From: Macrotrachela quadricornifera
Lineage: Eukaryota; Rotifera; Eurotatoria; Philodinida; Philodinidae
Assembly (NCBI GenBank): GCA_022393335.1
Contig: JAJEKB010020949.1
Coordinates: 758,967-822,966 of the forward strand
Direction: 5' to 3'
Length of the DNA stretch: 64,000 nucleotides
Within the stretch, counting starts at the first letter, position 1; each line of letters begins with the position of its first letter. The notes under the pieces are model-generated. The model saw only the letters and a list, made by a program, of their open reading frames with translations. It was not told the DNA's origin and did not search any database. Below, piece after piece: positions 20,290-33,759 of the stretch. The position numbers and the translations under genes were made by a program.

Positions 20290-20720
20290 CAATCAATTTA
20301 TTGTTAAAAACCAGGTCAGATATTTTTTAAATTTTTACATAATTTTATTTTTATTTTTATTTTTTTATATTTTATTATTTTTTGTATTTTAGTGTTTTTA
20401 TTTTCTTTTACAAGAAAGTTTCTTTATTTTTTGTTTTGTATTTCATTATTTTTTTTTTTGTTTTAGTGTTTTTTATTTTTTTTATATGTAAGTTTCTTTA
20501 TTTTTTTTATTCTAGTATTTTATTCTTAATTTTTTTATTGTATTTTTTTTTCTTATATTTTAGTGTTTTTATTGTCTTTTAAATTTTACTATTTTTAGTT
20601 TTTTTTATTTTCTTATTTTTAGTTTTCTTTTTTGTATTTTAGTATTTTTTTTAATATTTTACTATTTTTATTTTATGTATTTTGTATTTTTAATTTTTTT
20701 ATGTATATATTTTTCTTTCT
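20290..20720. repeat. T-rich low-complexity tract
   Basis: About 430 bp of TTTTTATTTTTTGTATTTTAG-like sequence directly behind the mariner. The 66-codon frame rich in Phe and Tyr is an artefact. On the minus strand it reads as an A-rich tract. Confidence 0.8.
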
Positions 20721-20861
20721 GTCACTACTAGTTGGTTTTTTGTAAAATACTAAACTTTAAATTTAAATAAATATGTATTGCAGCAAATGCTGCTAAAAAG
20801 TATTAAATATTAATTTTTTATATTAATATTGCCTGGTAGTGACTATAAATGAACCAATAAA

Positions 20862-21056
20862 ATGGTTTCTGAAAGCGACACAGACACGCTAGCGACACTA
20901 TGGACATACGTGTGTCGACACACCATGACACACGTTACGAATATGTGTCGACACACAATGACACGATGGCGACACTGTGTCAAAGTGTGACTGAAGTTAC
21001 ATGTGTCGGAGGACTGTGTCGACACATGTGTCGCCAGCGTGTCCTATCGACATGGG
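20862..21056. repeat. cluster of GTGTCGACACA palindromes
   Basis: The words GTGTCGACACA, TGTCGACACA and GCGACAC or their complements occur at least eight times within about 190 bp. The region is GC-richer than its flanks. The same TGTGTCG/CGACACA vocabulary makes up the foldback at 33.76-34.21 kb. No binding protein or function can be assigned from sequence. Confidence 0.6.
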
Positions 21057-21554
21057 ATCCTCAACTATTCGGAGAGCAACTGTTGCTGGGTAGCACATGT
21101 CTCCGGAGCGACAGTCACGTTACCTTGTAAGACACTTAGACTATACTTTTCATTATTCATTATTCATTATTCGTTCTTCTAAGATGCAAAGGAATGAGGG
21201 TCGTAGAGTATATATATCGCAAGTAACAGGGCTCACCTATTCACTTGTTCACAAGCATTTTATATTTCCATCACGGATTGTCACTTTTTTTCACATTGAA
21301 TCTACTTCTTATAGTTTATTGGTTGCTTTCTAATTTGTTTTCGCCTTTAGTCTCAAAGAAAAATTTAAAAAAAGATCTCTAGATTTTGATCTGTGTACTT
21401 TCATGTAATTTATTCATTTGATTAGTTCATTTCTTGAAATTTGTAATATGTTTGTTGTTAAACAAATACGAAATAATTTATCTTCTGTATGCAGAACAAG
21501 TGTCTTAATACGACTAACACTTCGATAGTTTATTTTCAAAAAAATACTTGGTTA

Positions 21555-21640
21555 ACGAAATGCTGTGTCGAACGAAATGTTTTGTCGACAGAAATTTTCG
21601 ACAATCTTACGTTCGACGAAGAAACGTTCGACCAAGAACA
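21555..21640. repeat. cluster of GTTCGAC-A words
   Basis: GTCGAACGAAATG, TTGTCGACAG, TTCGACAA, GTTCGACGAAG and GTTCGACCAAG follow each other, a short degenerate tandem of a TTCGACnAA unit. Confidence 0.5.
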
Positions 21641-23133
21641 TAATTACCGAAAATAATTGTGAGAATAATGAACAACAATTGTAAATACAAAAGAATACTA
21701 ATAAGTTAATCTTTTCAAGTAATTAATATTCTACTTACAAGCCAAAAATATTTATGTCACTATATTTGTATTGATTAGGTAACTTAATTATTCTGTATTA
21801 ACTGATATGATACTTTGACTTTACTTTGATATAGCTCGGTCAGAAGTTGCGTATATAGCTTTGAATGTATACTAGATACTTCCTTCAAGTCTTTTTATAT
21901 CAACATTGAAATAGAATTTCTTAGATATACATACACTATGTGTGCAAAATATTGTGGCAATTATCTAGTGGCTATAGTACTCTTTTACTGACAGGTGTAC
22001 TTATTAGATTTTTAAATGTATTCTAATGGGAAAGGAAGCACTTAATAGCCATTTTCTTACATAAGAAATTTTTGCAAGAATATAAGTTTTTTTTATAAAA
22101 TAGTTAATCAAAATTTTTTAGAAATAAAGTTCGTATTAATAATAATTATATCTGGATCATTTTATCAGTCACAGAAAAATTTAATGAAAAAGAAGAAAGA
22201 AAAGTCATTTTTAACATATTGGAATTTTGCTATAGAATATTATTTATTATATGTTGGATTTTTTTTGTTTATATTAGCGCATTTACCATCAGGTATTTTC
22301 CAATATATGTACGTATATATATGCTCGTGTTTTCGTTCGTTCTTCAGTCTACTTCATCATTTTGTTATACTCCTATTTTCTTTCGTTTCTGTTATTTTCG
22401 TGTAAGTGATTTACTAATAAATCAAACTCACACAAAAAAACTTACAATAATATCTTTTATTTTGTTTATATAACAAATAATTCAATCATGTTTTTTAGTG
22501 GCTTTTTTTTATGAAAAAAAATGAGGCACAACTAGAAAGTACTTCGATAAATACTAAATATATTAGCATAAGATACTTCTGAAAGTGCGAAAACTACTAT
22601 AAAACACCTATAATAATGTAAGAACTAATAGAATATACTTCACAAATATTAAAAGTACTAAAATTTACTTTAAAAAAAGTGAAAAATATTAGAGATAGTC
22701 ACTTTATCAATATTAAAAATATTTTTATTTTACATTCATTAAATAACATACTAAATATTCTTTGTATTTCAAGTGATCGTTTTTTTTTTTTTATAATAAA
22801 ATAGATAATAAATATTCATGCATGATTTATTTATGTTGATACATGATATATCATAAATATAAAACGATAATCATAGATAAAACCCTGAAAATACTTGAAT
22901 CAATGAATAGAGGATAAATATCACGTTAGCTTGTTAATGATGTGAGAGAAAAGTGTGAAGGAAGTACAGAACGAAAAAGGCATTTGTTTTTATCATTGAC
23001 GTTGTTTACTTTAAATCATTACTGATCAACCAATGTTTAATTAACATTGAATAACAAACATTAATTTAACAAATTCAGTTTTATTTATATATTTATTTCT
23101 TTTTTCTCTTTTTATTTAGGAATTATATACGCA
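21641..23133. other. no gene seen upstream of the first vWA gene
   Basis: AT-rich DNA. Open frames at 22184-22473 overlap each other and encode hydrophobic low-complexity strings; they are not supported. Any promoter and 5' untranslated region of the vWA gene should lie in the last few hundred bases, but no distinct element could be picked out. Confidence 0.35.
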
Positions 23134-24215
23134 ATGAATTGTTCTAGAAAATCAATAAATTCTCAATCAGAACATTTAGATGAATTTTCTGATAACAATG
23201 ATTTCGATGGATCAAAAATTAGTGAACAATCAATTCAATCAATACATGAACATATTGGTTAATTTTTATTTTAATATATTTTATTTAATACTTTTTTTTG
23301 TTTATTTATTTATTAAAGATACAATATATCATTCGTTCACCGAAACATCTTCATGTCAATTATCACCAACTATAGGTAAATAAATAAAAATTATTAAGAG
23401 AAAATTTTAATTCTTAATAGGAAATATCGAAATAATTTTCTTAAACATAAATAAAATTAGCATCAGATTCGAGTTTCATAGAAAATCTAACATTAATTTT
23501 TTTTTAAGTTAATGAACGCCTTGAACAATTAATTGTGAAATATAATATTGAAAGAGATTTAATTAAATATTTTTATTTACTTGTATCTTATGAAATAATT
23601 TTTATTTTCGATGATTCTGGTTCAATGAGAACAATTCTTGATAATAATAACTTATCACGTTGGGATGAACTTAAACAATTTATTAAAACAATTTTAGAAA
23701 TTCTTTTAATATTTCATTCCGATGGTATTAATATTTATTTTCTTAATCAACCATCTGTTCATAATATTAATAATACAAAAATTATTGATGAAATATTTTC
23801 TACTCCTCCACGTGGTTATACATCATTAGCTCCCGTTTTAGAACATATATGTCAATCATTATCTATTCAGAAAAATAATAATAAGAAATTTATTTTTTTT
23901 ATTGCAACTGATGGAGAACCAACAGATGATAAAGGAAATATTAATACAAAATATTTAGAAAATTTAATTAATGAAAAATTTCAATTAGAATATATTTATC
24001 TTACATTTTTAATTTGTAGTGATGATCAATCATCTGTTAATTATTTAAATCAATGGAGTGAAAAATTTAATAATATTTTTGTTATTCAAAATTTTGAAAA
24101 AGAAAAAGAAAAAATTCGAATTAATAAAGGAAAAAATTATCGTTTTACCAAAGAAGATTATTTTGTTAAAGCATTAATTGATGCTATGCGAGAGTCATCT
24201 AATTATTTTCCCTGA
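23134..24215 (+). CDS. vWA-domain protein (copy 1), three exons
   Basis: Exons are 23134-23257, 23319-23375 and 23509-24215, all joined in phase 1 by GT-AG introns of 61 and 133 nt, giving 295 residues. The first two exons encode a Ser/Asp-rich acidic leader without a signal peptide. The third begins with a short coiled segment (NERLEQLIVKYNIERD) and then a von Willebrand factor A-type domain. The metal-binding MIDAS site is IFDDSGSM (D95), with Thr in PPRGYTSLAP and Asp in ATDGEPTD completing it. vWA domains bind ligands or partners through a divalent ion; the cellular role here is unknown, and lack of a signal suggests a cytosolic protein. A paralogue with the same exon plan lies on the other strand at 57.6-58.7 kb. 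This copy is more AT-biased and richer in Asn and Ile than that one. Confidence 0.88.
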
Positions 24216-25071
24216 ATTTTTATTATATTATATAATTCTTCAATTTATATTTAATATTAGACAGAAGAAAAAATTTTATTTTGTAAGAATAATTTTATTA
24301 AATATTTTCTATACTTTTTATTTAAAAATATTTTATTGTATTTATATTTCAAAAATAATTTTTTTTTATATAATTAACGGATATATTTTTGAATTTATTT
24401 TACATTTAGTTATTCCTACAAAAAGTTTATTGTCATTTTATAATTAATTATCTTGATGATTTTGTATACAAAGATAAATATTTGAGACCAAACTATAAAT
24501 CCAGTTACAAAATAATTTAAATTATAGTTACAGTCATTGATATCATTTATTCTATATTTTTATTAGAAATCTTTCACATAATCTACATCATATCACTAAG
24601 GTCTATCAAGATATAGTAGGATCTATCTCTATAAATGCACCTTTTTGCTTACATTCTCATCCTCACTCAAGATGTGTGACCTATGTCTGTGTTTTCGTCC
24701 ACACCCTCATCGCAGATCCCGGTAAATTCTATTTGATTCTACAGAACGTGAAAACCTCATTAGATCTTGGCGAAATTTTGTTGAAAATTTAATAAGAAAA
24801 AAAGTTCGCAATTGAGTAATAAATGAATAATTTATATTGCCAAAGGAGTTATTTATTCTAGTTTTTCTTCAGAAATAACAACAGATTATGAGTAAAAAGC
24901 TTTCAACAAACACACTACTCAAAAAAATTAATAAAAGATAGCGAATCATCATTAAAATTTGTTGAGTACAAGAAAACATTAAGATTAAGCGAATGATGAA
25001 ATCTTTCAATCAGATTTTTGTAAGTGACACTCAGCAACAATTTTTGTTTTGCAATACATACAAAGAATTAC
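24216..25071. other. no gene seen
   Basis: An 89-codon frame at 24178-24447 overlaps the end of the vWA gene in another frame and is a hydrophobic AT artefact. A CACCCTCA-type pyrimidine patch near 24640-24720 resembles words at 11.5 and 16.2 kb, suggesting an old dispersed repeat. Confidence 0.35.
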
Positions 25072-25073
25072 TA

Positions 25074-25817
25074 TAGTCCATTTCAGAGTTAAGTGGTCGT
25101 AGGCATTTTTTTGAATAATTCTCGATAAATACAAGATACAAGGCTGTGCATTTCACTATTGGAAAGTGGCTTATCTAGCGTATCGATTCATGTACAATTC
25201 TTGAAATTTATTTCATAATACAATAGTGATCCATGGTCATCTTGGAATAATTGATTGTTGTCCTATGAAAATAGAATAAATATCAAGATTGAAGAGGTGA
25301 ACTAGAATTGCCAGCTGATAGGCTACAAATCTAGAAAAGATCGAAATTCTTATCTTGATTTATAGAAAAATTAGAAATATGACACTGACTGCAGTTTTAC
25401 AGTCTTTTGTTAATTTTCTCGATTTTTTACCTGAAAAGCGAAACTGAAGATGTGTCGCTTACAATTCAAGGAAAACTTAATAAAAAACCGTGTAAAAATA
25501 CAGTCAGTGTCACGTTTCTAATTTTTATATAAATCAAGATAAGAATTTCGGCATTTTCTAGATTTGTAACCCGTTAGCTGGCAATTCTAGTTCATTCCTT
25601 AAAGTTGAACATTGGTTCTATTTTCATAGGACAACCTTCAACTATTCCAAGATGACCATGGATCACTACTGAATTCTGAAATAAATTTCAACAATTTTAT
25701 ATAAATCGATACGCTAGATAAGCCACTTTCGAATGGTGAAAACTGCAGCTTTCTACCTTGTATCTATCGAGAGTTATTCAAAAAATGTCCAAGGCCATTT
25801 AACTCTGAAATGGACTA
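25074..25817. mobile_element. 744-bp foldback element with ~330-bp arms
   Basis: The whole element is one imperfect palindrome: the arm at about 25074-25405 matches the reverse complement of about 25488-25817, leaving a centre of only about 80 bp. The ends read TAGTCCATTTCAGAGTTAA, and TA lies outside each (25072-25073, 25818-25819), suggesting mobilisation by a Tc1/mariner-type enzyme. Matching internal blocks include TGGTCATCTTGGAATA, CGATACGCTAGATAAGCC (complement) and ATCAAGATAAGAATTTCG (complement). There is no coding sequence. Confidence 0.8.
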
Positions 25818-25819
25818 TA

Positions 25820-28674
25820 ATATAACTTAGGCATTAACTTCTACAACAATTCCTTTCAATCATTGTGATTCTCTTGGAATGGATTTCAGAGTCCGACTCA
25901 ATTCACTATTAGACATGTGTTTAACAACAGAGAATTTCCTTACTTTCAGAATTGATACATTAGTGATATTTTATAACACATTAAATGGATGGACTATATT
26001 TAAAGATCAAAGTAATTAAGATTCACAATGCAGAAAAAATGCGTTCAAATGTAAGGACCGCCTTAGAAACGATTTCTCACTTAGAACGGATCTTTTGAGC
26101 TGAAAATTTCAGAGGTGAGTGATATTGAAGAGATGCAGCTTTGGTATAAATTTCAGCCCGATTGTTCATATTAGATCGGAGTTTTAGCTGATTCATGAGT
26201 TCTTTTTGATCTTCAAGAGAATAAACATCAGTCCGTCGCAATACAAGGTATCGAACACGGGGGTTGGTTCAAACTGAAGCCCATGTCAAAGTGCAACTTT
26301 TCATCAGACAGAATTTTGTAAATTCAATCTTATTGATTTTTTATGGTCATTTTCGTGGAAAGATCTAAAAATCTGCATAAAAAATGGCGGTTTAATGACA
26401 ATAAATTTCAATTTTCTCAGCCCAGGAATCAAGTTTTAAAAACTGTCTGATCAAAAGTTTGCTCTAGTTGAGAGCTTTAAAAGGAAAAAAATATTGGTTA
26501 TAGCTTGAGATTTGAAGGAGTGATTGCAATTTTCCTAATAGACAACCATATTCTAAGAAAAACGTTGAAGAAGTTTTGAAAATGGATTTTTCCAGTCAAA
26601 TCCCAAAAAAATTGTGTTAACATGGTATATTTTCAATCTATTTTAATGAACTTTTACTAAACGGCATAACAGATGAATAAGCTAACGCCATCTATCATAT
26701 TGAAAATAAAAATATTATATACAATGTTGCTATAAGCAACAATAATCAGTTTTTCTAAAATTAAAAACGGCAAAAATTTCTAGGGAAATAGCGTAGCAGG
26801 GTAAACATTTTTTATGATAAATCTATTGAAACCTGTCCATTCATCTTTTTCTGGTAAAAACTTATTATTGATTTATTTGCGAAAAATCGACTTTTCTGAA
26901 GAGGATCCCCATAACTGTTTATAGGATTTCAATTATGTAGATAAGTCAATACTGATTCAACACCCTGTAAATAGTGATGCGTAAATTTAAATAGAAATCG
27001 GTATTAATAGATTAACTGTTTAGTTTCTTAAAATATATAGTAAATTATCTTAATTCGAGAATTAAGGCATGAAAAACGACTAAAATATTAGAAAAATATC
27101 GAAGTAATTATTTTTACCAAAAATAAAATCCATGATAACAATTATAAATCTAGTATAAAAAAGAAAAGTTTTATCTGTGACCCTATTGTGGAAGAAGTAA
27201 TCTGAAAAGTCGAGTTTAGACCAAACAAGTATATTCTTCTCCTCTGTTATACATTTCATGCTTCATATACAAGTATGAATTGAGAATATTAGTTTCCAGG
27301 AATTACACATCATTCAATAAAAATATTGTAATTCGTGTATTTCTATGTCTGGTTCACACGAAATTTTTCTGAACACGTGCTAGTACATTTAAGTTTCGAC
27401 TGAAAATTCTACATTTTCTATGGGTGTTTTACGAAAGGTCGTAAAATAGGCGTTTCAACTAGGAAATATCTTGACAAGTTCGTCTTTTCAAGAGTAACTC
27501 GATCGATTGAACCGAAATTTTTTGTAGACATGTATCAATGACTTCTGCATACGATAAATTTTCTTTTAATAAAATTCAGTCGTTGACATTTTAAGCATTT
27601 TGATACTTCATTACTTCAGACCGAGATAAGGCAAAATTCAACAACACGTTTCTTTACTAAAAATTTCAAACTTTTATATCGTTCCTTTGATTCTGGCAGG
27701 TTCTCGCAAGAATGAAGTTTTTAACACTAGTTTTCTTTCAAGAAATAGAAGAGTATGTGACGTTACTTATATGAGTGAGAAGTACATTTCTTGCTTTATG
27801 AACCCATAAAAAAAATGTGTGCAGAGTCATTAAGAAGAGCTTTCAACGACGGTCATCTTAGAGGGATCAATTCGGAGTATATAAATCTTTTACAAGAGTT
27901 CTCCACTTCAAATTTTATATTACTGCAACTATCAAATATAAATGAATTTTGGTGAACAATACTATGATCACATTCCATTCTTCACATCTCAAACTTCTTT
28001 GTGTGTATTAAATTTGACTTTTGATTATTATTTTGATAAAATGTTCTTTGAATTTGATCACAGTCAGCTCGATTGCAATTTTCGAGAGATGCAAAACTAT
28101 TTATCAGATTTTTAAAAACTAGGCTGCTCAGAAAATTCTAAACGCACTATTATTAAAAAATAATTGTTGATCCATTGCGGTTGATATATCTCGACTACCG
28201 ATTGAAAGTGAAAATAGTTGATTTGAAAGTAAAAACTGAAAATCTTCGAATACACTAATTCTTATAATAACTATAACCGATTATTAAAATGTGTTCCTTG
28301 AAAGGGACATATAAGTTCAAAAGGTAAAACCGTCTAACATGAAGTCAAATGCTTACATGAAATAATACACATTGAATATTTAATCTAGTTCGGATTAGCT
28401 ATTTGTTGTAAGTATATGAATTTCGATTTTTTTATTTAGTATAGAAACAACAACACTTAATACAACAAATACAGAAGTGAATATCACAACAAATATTTTT
28501 TATTAGAAACAACACGAATAAAAATATAATGATACATAAACATTAAAAAAAAAACCATTTAAGATTTAATATTTTACAATTAATACGACAGACCATACGA
28601 ATACATAGACAATATTTATTATATTATATAAAAAAACCTAAAAATTCTATTATTGACTCATTGACAACGAGAAA
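25820..28674. other. 2.9 kb without a supported gene
   Basis: A segment at 26090-26190 shares wording with the TTAA element at 3005-3100 (GAGCTGAAAATTT and AAATTTCAGCCC), pointing to a related repeat. CACCCTGTA at 26961 resembles a Tc1-type right end, but no matching left end was found. The rest is closed in all frames. The 3' untranslated region of the receptor gene should lie at the right edge. Confidence 0.4.
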
Positions 28675-29685
28675 TCAATCGATATTGCCGACAGTTTTCA
28701 TTTGAGTTGAATATGCCAAACTACCAGTTAAAGGGATCACATTATTTGATTGCCATAATTTTCGAACAATAGCATTCAGTTGAGGAATAGAAAAAGGCAA
28801 TGCTACACTTAATCCAGCTGTAGATATAGCAACTGGAAAAAATGAAATACGAACTGTTAGAGGATATTCTTTACCTGTTATAATGAACATTACTATAAGT
28901 GACATTGCCGGTATTCCAAGAATAAGTAACAAACTAACAATAACAAAAATACGTCGCATAATCAAAAGATCTCGAGCTTGTCGTTGTGTCATCGCTAGTA
29001 CTTGATTATTTCGTTGTTGTCGAATAAATATTGTTATACGAATATATATAATTAATATGCACATGAATGGTATGATGTAAACAACAAATGCTGCCCAAAG
29101 AACAGCTGGAATATTCGTCATTGATACATAACAAAAATAGTCATTGTTAAAATACACTACACCATCCCAAGGAATAAAACGACACATGAGAGTACATGCA
29201 CATATCAGTTCTATAAAAGGTAAAATCATATAAAATCGAAAATGTTGAAGCCATCTATATTGTCCATAGACAATTCGAACTAGACGATAGAACGCCTAAA
29301 AATATCCAAAGATAAAGCACTTTTCTTACTTACAATTTTCTAATTACTTGATTTACAAACGTCATACACATCATACAAAGTAAAATGAGAGACAAATATC
29401 CCGGGAATAAACACCATGATGAATTGAAAGATTCTTCATATAAATCACCTAATATTGTTCGAATATGTATTGATTCTAATATTGTTGAGTATATTGAAAG
29501 TATAAAATAAATATTAGCACAAAGATAAATCGTTATTTTGTCTTCTCGTTTTATACGTTTATAATATATATATGATATATGATGATAATAAAGATAATCC
29601 ATGATACCAAACATGCAAATGAACTATTACCAAATGTAATCGAATTGAGAATAAAAGCGATTTTTTTGTCTTGGTTATTATGCAT
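28675..29685 (-). CDS. rhodopsin-type 7TM receptor, with a frameshift near the N terminus
   Basis: The gene reads on the minus strand from ATG 29683-29685. Exon 1 ends at 29348 and joins exon 2 (28675-29295) in phase 0 through a 52-nt GT-AG intron, giving NQ-AFYRLVRIVYG across the junction. Exon 1 starts with a polar N terminus (MHNNQ...), a glycosylation-type NSS and a first helix IIFIIIIYHIYI. In exon 2, hydrophobic helices follow: LPFIELICACTLMC, IPAVLWAAFVVYIIPFMCIL, IFVIVSLLLILGIPAMSLIVM and a last helix with SVALPFSIPQLN. A cysteine pair (SSWC and DYFC) could form the usual extracellular bridge. The fit is to the class-A-like receptors expanded in bdelloid rotifers; the ligand is unknown. 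Oddity: within the TATATATTATAAACG stretch near 29560 the frame shifts by one base, and frame 0 hits TAA at 29551-29553. It is therefore a young pseudogene, an allele, or an assembly error in an AT repeat. Confidence 0.75.
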
Positions 29686-32600
29686 AAGAAATTTCGTAAT
29701 AGATTCAATTAAACAGTTGTTATGTTTAGCAAACAGTTAAATAGTAAATCTACTATGTAGAACTAATTTATCTAGGAATAATTATTTCTAAACTATAACA
29801 TATGTTTGTATATATGAAAGTTTTATAAAAAAATTAATTTTGTTTAGAACAATATTAAATACATAGTACATATTCTCAATCCAAATGGATCAGTATAAGT
29901 TATGAATATCAAAAGAAGAATTCACAAATTCTATTTTTCAAATCTGTCTACGTTTCGATATTTTTAAAAATAATTAGATTTTAATTGCATTGTTATTTAG
30001 GAAAATGATTTTATATATATATCAGTTTTGAAGTATGTACTTACGATAGTCCAAAAATAGTGACTAAACTACTATAATTCTTTATAAAAGTAATAAAATT
30101 TCGATAAGATCTGTTTCGTTATAATATATATACTGATTGTATTAATACAAATTTTAAAAAATAAGGAGTTATTTCTTAGAGAAGTACGGTTTTCACTGTT
30201 GAAACGAGGAAATGAAAACGCATCGAATCCTATATGCTAGAACTGCCTGATCTGGTTTTTGTAAAGTTTCCAAATGATCTTTTCGAGAATAAACTTATCT
30301 AGTAAGTTGTTTATAGTAAATTTTAAATTATCAACTATAAATTTAAATCAAAACTCGAAATCTTCAAAGTACGAAATGCTGAGATGAATAATATAAATTC
30401 TAGTCGAGACTTTAATACTATTTTCTACCAAAATTTATGGAAAAAACCTCACTTTTGTGCTTTTTTTTAATGAAAAAATCATTTTCTTTACAGTTTGAAA
30501 ATTGAATAAAAATACTTCAGAAATCCAATATTAAGAAACAAACCTATAATACATGATTCAATGCATCATCATCACCTTCTCTTTCCAATAGTCTAGTTCT
30601 CCATCGTGTATTTATCAAAATTTATATAAAAAATCACTGGTTTCAATAGCAAAGAAATATAGAGCGAAAGATTTTTAAAGCCTTTTATGATGCATTACAG
30701 TACATCTGCCACTACTTCTGATGTGTTATAAGTGTATCTGAACGAAAGAAAAATTATTTTCTTATTAATATTCATGCTAGTTTAAGTAAGGTAAATGAGT
30801 AATTACTGCTAATTTTACTTAGAATAATAAAACTAAATTTTTCTAAGATAATAGAATATATTAGTGGTATTCATCTACATAAAAAAAGTTTCTCATGAAA
30901 AAAATCTAGAAGATTAAAACATTTCTCTATCTATTTTTACATACTATACGCATGCTATCTATTAGGGAGTCTCTGTAATTTCAGCAATTGTGAAATTCTT
31001 CAATAGTACTTTCGCTATATGTGAACTTCCACGCGAAATTTAACAAAAAAAAATAATTTTTGAAGGTTACGATGTTCGCCAATTGGAAAACAAAAATTGG
31101 CGATGAGATGTAACTCCTTTATAAAGATAGGAAAAGAAACGATAAGTTCATTTCTTTATCAAAATATCTTTCAAGCAGAATGTCATATACCGAATAAGCA
31201 TGAAATTCTGAATAAAATCAGATATTATTTTTTATCCGAAAACACTTTTCATCCTTAACCTCTCTCTGACACCTACAGAGCACTTCAAAACTATAGAATT
31301 TTTTTTTTAATTCTGGCAAATGATCCATCATTAGATGTAGATTTTGTTGCTGATCTAAAATATGACTTCAAAAACAAGAAATTAAATGAAAAACATGTTT
31401 AAATAGTGAAAATCTTGGTATAAAGTCAGATATCAAAGTAGATTATGAGATATAAAGAAATAAAAACTCACATTAGCTCGACTATGAAACGATTGTTTTA
31501 GATGATTCTGGATAACAATATGATTTCATACATGTCTTGCATATTTTAAGCTTCCTAATTATGTTGCTAGATCGCCTGATAATGAGAACTGGAACAATCT
31601 TCTATAAAGACCCTATTATAAAATAGAATTTTCTCAAAAAAAATCCATTGTTTTCGAATTTTAGCTTGGTATTCGGGATAAAAACCAGAATTTATATTTG
31701 AAAATGCATCATTTAGTAGAGTTACCTGGATCAATGAATATGATGATTATATACGATCGTTTACGACCATGCTTGTCTGACCCGAGTAGAAAAAAAATTG
31801 TTTTTTTAATAATTCTAAGGCGCCCACGCTGAGTCGGAATATGTCATTCTGTTTGAAAAATAATTTGATAAAAAGATGACCTTATGGTTACTTTTCCTTT
31901 CTTTATGAATAACATATTCATAGAATAGAGAAATGAATAGAGAAATATCACTGAAATATATTTTTATGTTGGAAAAAAATTCAGTTTTATGGTTCTCAAT
32001 AAAATTAGTAGTGATTATACATTTAACCTATTTACATCAGTACGATTACACATTTATCTCAGGAGAAGTAAATACATTAAAAAGAAGACCTTGATTTATC
32101 TAATCCTGAAAATTTTTTATGAACAAGCAAAAAGAACTCATAAATATTGGTTTTCTGATGAAGCCATAAACTGCTAAAATTATATAATCACTCCATATCA
32201 GGTAAAGACGTAGTGCTTCTGAAAGTCTTTGAAGACTCATCACTACTACTTTGTACGACATGTTTTTGAAAAAATCGAAAAATTAAATATAGACTATTAC
32301 TCTGAAAAAAATTGTAAGTGTGCTTACAAATATTAGAATTCCAATTAATTATTTTCAAAAACGAGTAGAAGCATTGCAGCCTCTCTTTGTAATGCACATT
32401 TGGTTATAAAAGAATTTAAAAAAACACAACTAAATATTTGTCCTATAAGGATGAATTATATTTAAGAAAAAGCAATAAAAAATAGTGAATTACGAAGAAA
32501 GTTTTTCTAAAAATGCTAATGTATTTATTTTTTTATAAAGATGATGAAATAAATGCTAAAAGTTAAGTTAATCTTTTTAAAAATATACTGAATTTCATAA

Positions 32601-33759
32601 CAAAATGAATTTTTTTTTCACTCAGTTAAAAGAACTGAAAAATAAATGTTGAACTGTCTAAAAACTAGCTACCTTGGCTCTATGATGAGCATTTTGACCT
32701 CATCTAGTGAACGGCTGGGTCGTTTGAGCTCTGGGGCATCTCAATTGAATAGAAAACAGTTTACTCTACAAATTCATTCTACTCAAGTGAGTAAGTTATT
32801 TGATAAAAGAAGTGCTAGAAGTCAAAAATTGCATAAATCCGAAGAAATATTACACTCCGAGAGATGGGATTTTGAATTTTTCTCATCTGTTACACAATAT
32901 CCTGGGCTTATTTTTCTACAAGACATAGATCTCATTAAGACACATCTTTTCTCACTAAATGATAAAAATAAAAAACCTGGGAATTCAAGTTAGCATGAGC
33001 GATACTGTGGTCGACCCTATCTAGTGATTATTGACTGAACTCCACAGTGGTATAATATTTTTAGAAATCACAGAAATCGAGTTCAGATTCATGCTCAGTT
33101 TAGAAAACTGGGTAGGAGGAGTTATTTCAGAGTGGATTTGGGCTTATATCTAGCGCGATTATGGTCATAGGTAATCTCATGAATCTATTAGAGATATATG
33201 ATAGACAGAGGTATCATTATTTTCATAAGAATCCACCAATATTAATAGCTATCGAGTTCAGAGTTTTCCCATTCGATAACTCTTTTTAGTAGCGACAAAA
33301 CCATGCATCGAGAACACTCCAAAGCCTCTAGTTACCCAAGACATATTTACGTACACTGACCTCAGGATACAAATTGTGTGCATTTTGGAATCCTATTTAG
33401 GCAAATTTCACTTAAAAAACTACAAGTTCTTTCAAAACTAATATAATATTCGGAATCAGCGTTAAAAACTGAGACGATTCATACATGTTGCGAATAATTC
33501 TGAGAAAAAAAGTTTCTTTTTGAAAAAATTCCTCTACTCCTCCTCCCGTCAGGGATGGTCTGGTCAATAATGACAATTTTTTCGATAACTCAGCTATCTC
33601 TTAGCGGATTATTCTCATCTTTGAACTCGACCAAGGTATTGACGAGACAATTCTGTGCACAAAATTTCAACACAATCGGATGTAGTTGTCAAGAATTATC
33701 GTGTAAACGGCAGACCGGATACACTGACCGACTCTAGAATGTATTCATTTTTTCAGTAC
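29686..33759. other. 4.1 kb without a supported gene
   Basis: No domain was recognised. The longest frame, 115 codons at 32646-32993, encodes a Ser/Leu-rich string with no family match I know of and is of a length expected by chance. The upstream region of the receptor gene lies at the left end; no promoter motif was distinct. Confidence 0.4.

Noticed and set aside
20382..20582. 66-codon hydrophobic frame
   Set aside because: It is a pure product of the T-rich tract; a membrane-protein reading would be spurious.
20862..21056. GTGTCGACAC cluster as a CRISPR array
   Set aside because: Units are short, irregularly spaced and palindromic with no constant spacer length; the DNA is eukaryotic.
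22184..22473. Two overlapping hydrophobic frames of 73 and 84 codons
   Set aside because: They overlap in different frames and reflect T-rich composition.
26950..26975. CACCCTGTA as the right end of a Tc1-type element
   Set aside because: No matching left end or inverted arm was found upstream.
32646..32993. 115-codon open frame
   Set aside because: Mixed composition but no recognisable domain or splice partners; too near the chance length.
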